A DNA stretch of 64,000 nt, from contig JBLDXI010000055.1 of assembly GCA_047495785.1 (NCBI GenBank), positions 496,001-560,000 on the forward strand. Direction: 5' to 3'. A model generated the notes under the pieces. It searched no databases, had not been told where the DNA came from, and was given only the letters and a program-made list of their open reading frames with translations. Source of the DNA: Lepidodermella squamata. Lineage: Eukaryota > Gastrotricha. Position 1 is the stretch's first letter, and each line of letters begins with the position of its first letter. Positions 47,401-57,710 of this stretch are shown here, piece after piece. The position numbers and the translations under genes are program-made.

Positions 47401-50400
47401 CCCGTCTCTGTTCGTTGCTGAAACAGTTGGCTCAAGTTGTGGTTTTAGAACCGTCTCGCGTAATTTCCGGCAGTTTACTCGCAATTCTACGCCTGATCGC
47501 TCACCTTGTTAGAAAAGACGAGAAGAACTGGGTCGATGAACGGGTTGCGATTGGAGTTTTGTGGGCTCAGGATATTCATTCCTCCTTAATGCAAATTTTA
47601 CGTGGCGCTTCCGACGTTCGGTTAACGTGCATCCAGCGCAATTGCTACCCACCGGCTGCTCAGCATCAAATGCTGTTTTCACTCGTCGATGTTTGCCTGA
47701 AAATTTTCTCGGCGATGATCGCGACCATGGCGCCGAATGGAATGACGTTAATTGATAGCAAGCAACTAGTCATATCTATACTTGAGGTTCATTCCGCGTT
47801 TTGCGCGATTCCGCCGAGTTCAACCGCGTTTTCTTTGAACGACTCAATTGAGATCCACCTTAATTTACTAGCTTTTCTTCACGAAATACTGCTGTTACCT
47901 GCCAAAATCACCACAGCTGCCCGCCCGCCTGTTCAAATCAGGCTGTTGTCTGAAATAGTCGAGCAGTGTTTGAGGCTGCCGAGTCTGCATCTGAGTGGTT
48001 TGATCATTTTAGCGGATCTGCAATCGCCTAGCTCGGCAACCGGGCAAGAAAATGCGGAAACGTTGAGCCACCTTAATAATTCGAAGTTAGGCGCTATTCG
48101 CCAGACGTTTGTCGCGTCGTTTTTCCTGGCGAATAAAGGTCAGCATTTATGTGATCTATCTCGCCTAGTCACCGCGGTGTATTTAACCGACTCGCCACCG
48201 CTTCAAGCAGCTTTATTTCGCTTTTTGAGGGCTTTTTCCTCCGTCTCGAAATTAGCGGCGTCGAATGTTTTACGCGTCGCTGTTTCGTTAGCTGTTGACA
48301 ATTTAGCGAAAGTAGCCGCTTCGTTGCGCACCATTGACCCGGTGGCGTTGTCACGCGGGTTGGGTACGTTGAATACCGACTCGCCTGATTCTTCGAAATC
48401 GATATCAGCCGAATTCGGTGATTTTGTCTCGTCGCCGTTTTACGCTGCCTGTAAGGCACTGGCGTTAGTGACGCATTTAATCGCAACGTCATCGACAACC
48501 CACGCCACCTTAATTGCTGAAATCACGCATGCCGGGTCAGATAAGGCTGGGTTGCCTTTCAAGCAGATTGTGCCCGATTTGGCTACGGTAATTGCTGGGT
48601 GTTGTCGCCGGCTGAGTCGGTTATCCCCGCTATGCGCGGTTGAATTTATGATGCATGCCTTTGATTTCTACACGCAACTGATCACCCCTGATTTACCGAA
48701 CAAGGGCGGCCTGACTCGGTATTTGCCTAGCTCGATTTTGGTGGTGATTGCCGAAACTTCGCTGCGATGCCTGGTCGGGACGAAATGTTCGCTATCATCC
48801 GCCACCGGGAATTTGAATAACGATTTGGTGAATGACGGCAACTTATCGCCTGATTTTCTATCCGGGCAGGGTGGCAATTCAGTCCCGTCTGGGGTGCAGC
48901 AAGCGGCCTGGCGGTTGGTGGCGATGTTGGCTGAGGAGCGAGATGGATCGGCGATTTGGGCGGTAGCCGACGCCCATCCCGCCTGTTTGAATCACGCGGT
49001 TATGGAGGCCTGTGAACCAATCGCATCGGGCGTTTCTACGCTGGACGAAGACGCTATAGTCACCCTATCCGAAATGGCTCTCGCCTTAACTACGCTGGCT
49101 AATCGACCAGGATGCGGGCAAAAAGTTGCGAATTTGCTGAGTCAGGGCGGCAGTGGCGCTGGCGAGCCGTCTAATCAAATTGAGCAGTTGATCCAGCAGG
49201 TGACGATGCTGGACTTTTTCACCGGTGATGAGTCTGGCGATGCGCAGATGAAGAACGCGGATGCGGCTGGGCTCAGCGAGCGGTTGCAGCACCTATTGGA
49301 TGCGATGAGGCGCCCGGCGAGTTCGGAGGGCGGCGCTCTCGATTCGGTGCCATCGACGAACGAGGTTGAAATGCCGCAGTTTCTCGATGAAGTTTTCGCC
49401 GAAGCCCCGGTTGACCCGTTTGCTGATCAATCTATCGATGACTCACCCTACGATACTGTGAGTTTGCGTCATGATTTTCTAAATTTTTATTTCAATTCTT
49501 AGGCAGAATTTGAAATTTTTGGATTTTGTCCCAAATCGGATGAATATTAATTTATTGCGTTTGAAACCTCATAATTAAGTAATTGATTTGATAGCACATT
49601 TTGACTTCGATCGCCTTTCGTGTATTTCATTTGGTCATGTTAATTATGGGACATTTTCTTTGAGAATAATGCATATTTATGCGATTTTTCAAATTTATAT
49701 AAGAATATCATAGAATTTTTTTACATTTCTTGCATTTTTTTAATTAAAATTTTTGCTTTCAGGCCAGGTTTTGGTGGTTAGTTGCCGAGTCTGTGCATGA
49801 CGCGAGTTGCACCGTCGAAAGTTGCCAACGAGTGCGAATCGACCTGGAAGCCGCCCTTCGGCGCTTCTGCGATGTCGACCTGACCAACGAGATCGGCCAG
49901 AAAACAGCCACCTTAATCGATACCGTTACCGCACCTGGCCGGTTCGGCGGGACTGACGCTAAGAAAGGCCGGACGATTAATACCAGTCGGCAGGTTAAGA
50001 AGTACGTGGCGCCAATGCGAGGTCGAGGCTGGCTGGGTCCGCCGTCCGGGTCGGGTCACAGGGCGCCGCCGCCGTCGCTCGCCTCTCTCGGGCTGGACAT
50101 GCGGGGCCGAGCGCCAAACACATCGCGACCGCCTTCGATGCACGTCGACGATTTCCAACGAATCGAACGCTCAGCCCCGCCTGGCCAGTCCTCTTTAATG
50201 GGTGGTTATCGAGGCACCGGCTACCGGGCTAGAGGGTTCCGCGGCACCTACCGAGGTCTACCCGGTAGATCCGGGCTGTTACCGACACCCGGGTTCGACC
50301 GGGAGAATGTTTCGAAATCAGCTATTGACGAATTGCTAGCTCTTGCGAATGATCCAGTTGTCATGGCGGCATCGGCGGTTTCGTCCGGTAACAACGACCT

Positions 50401-50719
50401 AGCAGCTTCCATGGCCGCCTTGCCGTTTTTCAACGCGATGACGCAAGCAGCGCAGCAGCAGCAATCGCAGCAGTCGAATGCGGGCGACACGCTGCCGCCG
50501 TTCCCGCTTCCGATTCCGCTGCAAATGTTGCCGCTGCTGCAGCCGGAGGAGCTGCAGAAATTGGCGGCGTCGATGTTTGAGTCGAGTGGCGGCGGGTCTG
50601 GGAATGGCGATGACAGCAGACGCTCGCCCACCCGGCGGAGTCGACGCGATCGAAGCGAATCGAGCGATAGCGACCACGACAGGGATAGTCGACATCGAAG
50701 TGGCAGTCGGCGAAATTGA
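44491..50719 (+). CDS. VIRMA: Virilizer homologue (VIRMA), m6A methyltransferase-associated scaffold
   Basis: Exons: 44491-44655, 44712-44887, 45053-46678, 46730-49457 and 49763-50719; about 1,880 residues, similar to human VIRMA. Virilizer is the large scaffold of the nuclear WTAP-containing complex that supports METTL3/METTL14 m6A writing. The N-terminal domain is recognised clearly: LFFDTFYHSSEQTYTDVVKF, ELRVVPNG, EIELDFYARDVEKPEAATF and FLTDVLLIKGTYKSLTLAI, which match the family VIR_N region block by block. The middle is a long alpha-solenoid-like helical stretch (about 45880-49100). The last exon has Arg/Gly-rich sequence (GYRGTGYRARGFRGTYRG), a Gln run and an RS-rich tail ending RHRSGSRRN. 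AATAAA lies at 50766. If the organism is a nematode this is noteworthy, since some nematodes lack the METTL3 complex. Confidence 0.92.
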
Positions 50720-50765
50720 ACGCAGGGGCACTTGATAGCCTGGTGAACTAAAGGCGACAGAGCTC

Positions 50766-50771
50766 AATAAA
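50766..50771 (+). terminator. Polyadenylation signal AATAAA
   Basis: Canonical hexamer 47 bases after the Virilizer stop codon. Confidence 0.6.
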
Positions 50772-51906
50772 ATATTATTGTCTTTTATTTGCGTTTTTTT
50801 TCAAAAAGGAAAATCAAGTACTGCCAGTGCATTCGGCTTACTGCTGACGTAATTACCGCGGGTTGATCGTAGGTCTCTCATGGACTAATCGAAAAATTAA
50901 TGACTGAGGAAATTGAGGACATCATAAAAAATAGGTCGCACTTGAGGGGACATTTACTTATTAATCTCAACCAAGTTCGATAGCAGAAAGTAACTTTGTA
51001 ACATTGGTACTTGCATTGATCATAAAATCCTTGAAAAATCCACGTCAACCATTTCAGCGTAGAGTTCGAGTGGGACGTGAAAACAAATGCTCGCTTTCTC
51101 TTTCGTTCTCATATTTTTTTACCACACGAGCCCGCGTATTTTGACTCAAGATACACAAAGTAATTATTTTATTGATGCGCATTTATTTTATATTTTTTTC
51201 TCCTCATAGCGATTAGCGATTAGCGCATGCATTAATTTTCCGGAAGAGTTGTTCCGCGTTCCGCGGCGCGGTAGTTAGCGGCAACCGGGTGTAATAAATC
51301 CGCGTTGCGCCCGACCAGACGCCTCTCTGTTGATAGCGGCGTGTGCGTGTGGGATATTGCGTAATCCGCAATCGTCGCTACGCTCCAGAGATGCCGCCAT
51401 AACTTGTTTTGACGGTTTATATCCCGGCTAATTGATGTGGCCGGTTATGTCATTGCGCTTTGATAGATGCCGCCGAAATCGACGCTAACTTCTTGACAAA
51501 CCTAATGAGACCGACGTAAAGACAGTGGGGAAACTGAAGAAACACCGAAGCGTAAAAACGGGTTCACTCCGTTCTGTATGATGAGAGGGCCGAAGAAAAT
51601 GAAGAAAAATTGAGGGCAGCCAGCGCTTTCGTTTTCTGCCACTCTGCTGACGAGTGACGGTGCGGCAGAGATCATCTGTTGAACACCTTCACGAAGTTTT
51701 ATTAGGACCTAAACGCTTAGCATAATAAATAGGTAATAGGTAATAACACGCAAAAATCACGCAAAATAAAGTAGTAGATGCCTATCTATTAGTTATTAGT
51801 ATGTAGATAATAATTGCGTAACTTTTACAACCCATCCTCTAAATGACAAAAAAATTGTTTGATTGTGATTATGATTTTGATTGCTCCGGTGGCATCACGA
51901 TCCGAT
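50772..51906. other. Convergent intergenic region
   Basis: About 1.1 kb between the 3' ends of Virilizer (+) and the cyclase gene (-). No coding sequence or RNA gene recognised. Confidence 0.4.
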
Positions 51907-54681
51907 TCAATCTCTGTTAATTCTCGTACGAGAGCCCATAATTAGTGACCTGAGGCTCGACGAATCATCGCCGTCATCTTCGTGTTCATCGGCCCAATAT
52001 ACCCAAAATGAGTCGAGATCCTGCTTCAGGCGTTTGTCCTGTGGAAAGATAAAATAAAGCCATCCCATTCAGGGTTATAAAAAATGGTTTACTTCGACGA
52101 TGCCAAGTTTGCCCCTGTATGCGAATTTTACCTCGTTAGGAAATCTTTCCAACCTTTCCTTGACAGGGCTTGAAACCAAGACTCGATCAGCTGTAAGTAA
52201 AAAATGGCAAATGATGCCCTATGATTGAAATTCGAACCAACGTAAGCTGGAGGCATGAACGATCGAGGTAGTAGGTAAGACACTGCCGACGAGCATCATA
52301 CGCGGCACTTGTAGATGGACGATCTTGGCGAAACAATGCCCAACATGGATACCAATGCGTAGGCGAAACACATCATCACCATCTTGCTCATCGCTGCGCT
52401 CGCTGATGACATCGCGAAGTTCGAGTGCGATCGACACCATTTCGTAGACATGGTCCTATACTTGGATGGTAATAAAATCTTATTTTTCAACCTTGAATAC
52501 TCACGATAGCATGATGTTCGCCCACGCCGGCAACCAGCAAAATTCCGTCACCAGACGCTTCGAACTTGAAGCAGTTGTATTTTATGAGGTAGGACTCGAT
52601 AGTTTCGAAAAATTCATGCAGTTGCTCAACGAATTCATCACCGTCTTTGCCTTGGAGCAGGCCGTAGACATTAAAAATGTCCAGAAATACAACGCAGGTA
52701 TCAGAGTGGCGCTTAACAGGGTAAGGATCCAATCGTTTCGCCAAGCTTATCATCGAACGCGGCAGGTAATCGAACAAGTTATTCAAGCTCTGAATCACGA
52801 ATAAGCTCTATAACATAGTTAAGCTTCTAACTTGTCACACCTGTTTCAATTTTAGGAGATTTTTGTGGTAAGTAACGATTTGGGCTTGCAAGCGAGAAGT
52901 TCCAATCATATGAGCGACAACAGCCACTACCGTCATCACTCCCGATATTACCATTATTATCAGCGCTGTTCGCATATAAATAATAATCCTTAAATAAGCA
53001 AGTTTTCAAATTGAAATTACAAAATTCGTCGGTACTATCCCAAGTTCCAGCATTTTGCCCAAGCAGTATATTGACTCTAATTCGAACTTGTTGCACAGCC
53101 CATTCAATATTGGCGCTGTGCCGACTTGCATAATCGGCGAAGGTATCGCCATCAACCAGCTCGAACCGACCCGTCAGTACCTGAATTCTTACCAAAATCG
53201 GAAAAGCTGCGAGGCGGTGTGGTTAACTTACGTTGATGTGCATGCGCTCGACGTCTCTGTAAGAATCCAAGTCGGTCATATTGTCCATTTTTAGACTGAC
53301 GAAGGCAGCCGTAGTCGATGTCACATCGATTTGCTCAATATAAGAGTTGTAATACATCAAAAGGGACCGAAATAGTGGGCTATCATCGACCGTGACAGAT
53401 CGGTCTAAGAGTTCAGAAATTTTCAAGTTTCACTTAAAGAAAAAATTTATCTCACTCTCAAACCCAAGTCTTTTTCCAACCAATGCGTACTTCCGAAAAT
53501 TCATCCACTAGTAAAAGAAATAAATGATAGCTCACGAAGAAATAACTCTTGAATTTAGAGCTTATAACCATTTGAAAAATTGCCGTCAAAGACAGAAAGT
53601 CTTGCCATCCGGTATATCGGTAAGATCGGACGACGATTGCTCGAGCCGCAGTGGAGATGAAGTCGATAGAGTCGGAGAAAAACGTCATCACGTCATTTTC
53701 TATTCACCCCAGTGTTGAGATTCTAAAATCATAGGGAATATCTTACCATCGGTTCCATTTATTAACGCTCTACGTTGGTCGCGTTGAGCTTTCACGGCTG
53801 CTCTTAAAACTAGAGCCGTTGTAATGTTTACTCGCTTTTCCGACGGAATTTCCGACAGATCTTCAGCCGTCGGCCATTTCCTGTTATCCAACAGTTTCTA
53901 ACAAATTTGTGGATATACATTGGAATATCCTTATTGAGCTGATAACTCAACCGTGTCGAGGTTCTTTTGAGCCTGAGAAGCTCTCTGTGCGGAGGAACCG
54001 GGTTAGAAAATTTAATTGCGATTATAATTTCTAAATCCATGCCTGAATGTAGATGTCATACGGCCCAGAGTTGAAGCTGCGAAATCGTAATAAGGAAAAT
54101 GTTTGCATGACATATAATATTATCCTTACTCATATGAGGGTTCCATCTCGGATGCCAACAGCTATAATATATTCCATATTCCCAAAACAATAACGTAAAA
54201 GAAAAGTTGGGAGGATATGAGCTTACTTGAATGACGTCGTACATTTCATTTACCAATTGCAAAGTTTCCTGTTAACGTGAAGATTTGAACAAATTTCGAT
54301 TAATGTAACCCGTTAATTTTGACTATTGTGCGTCAATTTTGGCGGGAGAAAAAAACAGTCTTACGTAAAGCTGCTCCGTTTTATCATCACGTTGATTAGC
54401 CATTTCCACGTCTGTTATGACCTGCACCGCTATTCCCGCCACAAATATGGAAACAAAGAACATTATCTGCAAGAAATTTTGTTGAAAACTTAACGGACAA
54501 TGCGGTTGACTCTACTACGAACCCATGCGTATTGCAGGGCTCTTTCTGATTTGAATTGCGGATGTGGATTGAAGAAGCTCGTCAGACTGGAGCTCAATTG
54601 CGTAAACAAATTTTCAGGTAAGTGCTGATAGGATCCATAATCATCATCGGCGTTGTGCATTGAATGTGAACTCGAATTCAT
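51907..54681 (-). CDS. NIT-type receptor guanylate cyclase, probable pseudocyclase
   Basis: About ten - strand exons. A cytoplasmic N terminus ends in ERALQYAW, then TM1 (IMFFVSIFVAGIAVQ, near 54465). An extracellular region of roughly 350 residues follows, with helical stretches such as TALVLRAAVKAQRDQRRALI that fit a NIT-type sensor. TM2 is near 52970-52890 (TALIIMVISGVMTVVAVVAH). The signalling helix (LFDYLPRSMISLAKRL) leads to a class III cyclase domain. Both metal-binding Asp positions remain (VVFLDIFNVYG and EASGDGILLV), as does the guanine-selecting Glu. However the catalytic NxxxR pair is replaced: GDTVNTASRM becomes GSVLPTTSIV, and the conserved Cys of YCLFG is Met. The domain ends normally (VKERLERFPNEVKFAYRG) with a short acidic tail. 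Homodimeric catalysis looks unlikely; a heterodimer partner or signalling without catalysis is possible. Confidence 0.75.
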
Positions 54682-54834
54682 CGGCTCAATGTGCTTCAAA
54701 ATAGTAGGTAAACGTCAGGGCAAATGTCTTTTACCTGCAATACTCTGGGTACTCTGGGCCATACCTGAACATGACCGATCTATTACGGCATCAAATTTTA
54801 ATTAAGAATTAAGATGTTTTTTGTACAATTTTAT

Positions 54835-55040
54835 AAGACGTCATTTATTTCTTTAATTTCCAATGAAAACTGTTCAGCTTAAGCCATGAAAATTACAGTT
54901 GGCATAATCGATGATAAACGTTTATGGCCCAGGTGCCTTTATTAATTACAATGAGGCAATTAGAAAAGCTTCCCATAAGAAGCAATTATGAAAGAAAAGC
55001 CTAATAGTTCATTTAATTCGCGTCAGATCAACAGAGCTTT
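54835..55040 (+). repeat. Diverged direct duplication, copy A
   Basis: Shares an ordered set of short identical blocks with 56915-57120: AAGACGTCATTTA, TTAAGCCA, AAAATT, AATCGATGAT-AACGTTTAT, CCCAGGT-CCTT, TAAGAAGCAATT and an AGAGCTT end. Same orientation, about 2.1 kb apart. Confidence 0.65.
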
Positions 55041-55687
55041 AGCAGTAGGATATGAAGAGGATGACGGTGATGAAGATAAGACCCGCTTAATTGATGCTCA
55101 TGTGATCTAGCTACAGCGTGCAATAAAGAAAGTCTTAGGTATGAATATTGGAATCTCTCAAGCTAGTTTATCGTTGACATTTTTTGAAGCGTGGCCTATG
55201 ACCCACACTTATTTATCTCGGTTACATGCTGGCTACATACCCTGCATCCACTATCTCAACCAGCAACATGAGGAAACTCTACGTTCTGACGACGGCTGAG
55301 CATTTAACTAAAGCTAGCTTAAAGTCACTTACTGCCGCGTGACTTGTAATTCGAAAGGATCCAAGATCAACAAGTTCACGTACCTTATAGGAGAAAGAAT
55401 AAAGCATAATATAACACCAAAAATGGCAACCTTTTCTGGTGAAAAAATGCCACTAATACTTCTTCGATCTAATCTCTTCGCGCATCATTTGCTACCTAAA
55501 AGCTCGGTCTGAAGAAATGCGCCCGCTGGATAACGCTGGATAAGGACCTGATGAGGAAGAAAAAAACAACTGCATGAGTGTAGGCGCAATATGGATGGTA
55601 GATGGTATTGACAGGATTATAAAATTGTGTTTAAGCTTGAGTGCTTATGCGTCATTGCCGCGATCCATCCAATATGGGGTTTACAGG

Positions 55688-55695
55688 TATAAAAG
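55688..55695 (+). promoter_or_regulatory. TATA-like core promoter element
   Basis: TATAAAAG in a GC-richer context, 96 bases before the ATG at 55784. This spacing suits a TATA box with a start site near 55720 and a short 5' UTR. Call rests on position and sequence only. Confidence 0.45.
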
Positions 55696-55783
55696 TCGGC
55701 AGTCAAGTTAGCAGAAGCGTTACATATCATTCAGATTTAATCAACATTTTTCTTTGTTATTACACAGCCTACACTTTCTGCAA

Positions 55784-56407
55784 ATGCTGCCTCGCCGCGA
55801 CATGGTAAAGTTCACGCTCGGTAAAATCGATCCTGAGATCGCGAAAGCAAATGAAGTCATCCTACAACCGGATCCAAAATCTACAACGATGCCTATCAAA
55901 TCCTCAATGTTGGTGAAGGAGAAACCGCTGCCACAAAGGTTGCCGCAGCCGTTGGCAGCTTCCCTGGGAAAGGAAAGCTGCCAGGCTGATTTTTTGGCTC
56001 ACAGGTCGGCTTTCAACATATCAGCACCGCCAGGCAGTAAGAGTCATTGACTATTGCGGTTACCGGATGACGCTTCCCAGCCACTTGAGGTCGATAAAGG
56101 ACGATCGATCAAAGAAGCGTCATCCGGAATTAACAGCAGCACTGTCGACGGCGATCTTGGACTTCTCATTGAGACAAAACCTTCACGGAAGCTCCCTTTC
56201 GATTCATTCGAACCTAAATCGCTAAACAGACTGCTGTCCAAGTGCGAACAACTCTTGGCAAAAATGTTGAGGAAACCGTCGAACGCTGCTACACGACCAA
56301 ACGAAAACAGCGAGATTGCAGGAACTACGGAGGCTAGCAATGAACCACAGAGGTGCGAGGCAGGGAGAAGCAAATGTTCTTACGCTGGGATTCCCCAAGA
56401 TATCTGA
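55784..56407 (+). CDS. Unknown small protein, two exons
   Basis: Not recognised. Exons 55784-56036 and 56100-56407 give a total length divisible by three, about 186 residues. The N terminus reads MLPRRDMVKFTLGKIDPE; the rest is Pro/Ser/Lys-rich with SLNRLLSKCEQLLAKMLRKP as the only clear helix, and no signal peptide or membrane segment. The intron was set by the only donor (GTAAGAG) and acceptor pair found that keeps the second frame open. It lies between the two copies of the duplicated segment and behind a TATA-like element, which supports a real transcription unit. A 14-bp perfect inverted repeat surrounds the proposed acceptor. Confidence is limited because no family match supports it. 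Confidence 0.5.
56063..56127. repeat. Perfect 14-bp inverted repeat around a splice acceptor
   Basis: CCGGATGACGCTTC at 56063-56076 and its exact reverse complement at 56114-56127, with a 37-base spacer that contains the proposed acceptor at 56099. In RNA this would form a stable hairpin. Confidence 0.8.
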
Positions 56408-57710
56408 AATTCGAGCGCCTCATTCATGAAGCTACTATGAAGGGTTATGTTGACATATTTCATTGACTTCTAACGTGGCTACCTAACGAAATATAGAGCT
56501 TTGTTGGCCAATTATGATTTGATATTGTCGAAACATTTGATATTATTTTCATGATTTGATTGCTTTAAGACTAATTTATACATTTTTCTCTATGGTCAGA
56601 TATACAGCATTCCGTATTTATTTCAGTCTAGATCTATCTATGCATCTACGCTGCATACGCAACACGTTCCTACTGCCCTTTCCGTGTCATGTTAGCGTTA
56701 GCAACTTATCAGCCAGGTGTTGGTGTTCGACTTCGGCGAAAATAAAAAGAATTATGTACATCAACAATGAGTGTCTTGATCATTATTTATTTCCATTATT
56801 ATTTATTATTTTATTATTATTTTGCGATTACACCTTACTTAGGAATGGCTATGATCTTTTGTGGCTGAGGGCTGAGCCTCTTTTAATAATATTTTAATAA
56901 TCTTCTAAATTAGGAAGACGTCATTTACATTGTCTTTTTGCCTGACGTTAAACTGGCGCTGCATTTAAGCCACTAAAATTGTACAATCGATGATTAACGT
57001 TTATTTATTACCCAGGTACCTTCTTCAACCAGTGTACGTGCAGATTAAATTGAGCCTCGATAAGAAGCAATTTTAAATCCTAATCCTTTGACATCGCGAA
57101 GCACAGTTACGAGAGCTTAAAAGGCCATAGCTGGCCTTAAAAAGAGTCAGACCGACCGATTTTGCGGCAAAACTATTGCTGGGGAGTATTACCACGGCGG
57201 GGCAGTGCTAATTCATCATTCAGAAGCTGGTCAGGTTATGCTCAAATATGCAGCTAAAATCGTTCGAATTTCGAATACATTGCAGCAACAACTATTGAAC
57301 TATTGAAAAATTAGCAGTTTTCTATTGTGAGGTGACAGATCGTTGTACATCATGGGCTGAATATTAGTTATGCTTCCGGCGGCAATCGCGGCTCATTTCT
57401 CCTGTGCAGATTCTCTTCGATATAAGACTGCTGCTTTTTCTTCAGATGGTATAGCAGACGTTGACATTTGGATCCAGTCCAGCTATAACGTGCTATTATG
57501 TATAAGCTTCTATTATCACCACTACGTTAAGTAGCTTTGTGCACGATGCTGACGTCAACCTTTCTCGGGTTATACGTATAACAGCTTCTCGCTGCTGGGC
57601 TTTATTGCACTTGGAAGAGAAAAACATAAAGCTTTACTTTATTTTTCATACAATACTTCGCACCCTTCGACAGTTGTCAGGCCTGATTGTTTTCTGGAAG
57701 GAGCAATAAC
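56408..57710. other. Intergenic with duplicated segment copy B
   Basis: Holds the 3' UTR of the unknown gene, copy B of the duplication (56915-57120), and the promoter region of the ARM-TIR gene. No other coding stretch supported. Confidence 0.4.
56915..57120 (+). repeat. Diverged direct duplication, copy B
   Basis: Counterpart of 54835-55040, in the same orientation. Here the stretch matching the start of the 40-codon frame in copy A carries no ATG and meets a stop, although translated traces (PN, SR and RA at matching places) remain. Confidence 0.6.

Larger units (their letters stand above)
54682..55783. other. Divergent intergenic region with duplicated segment
   Basis: Holds the cyclase promoter, segment A of a diverged duplication (54835-55040), a 40-codon open frame (54988-55110) and a TATA-like element at 55688. 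The small frame begins MKEKPNSSFNSR and is acidic at its middle; it may be a 5' exon of an unrecognised gene. Confidence 0.4.

Noticed and set aside
50450-50480. CAG/Gln run in the last Virilizer exon
   Set aside because: A short coding low-complexity stretch, usual in this protein type; not a separate repeat feature.
54449-54530. 28- or 32-bp intron after RSRVNRIV in the cyclase gene
   Set aside because: Too short and breaks or strains the frame; a 56-bp intron with its donor right after the ERALQYAW codons keeps frame into TM1.
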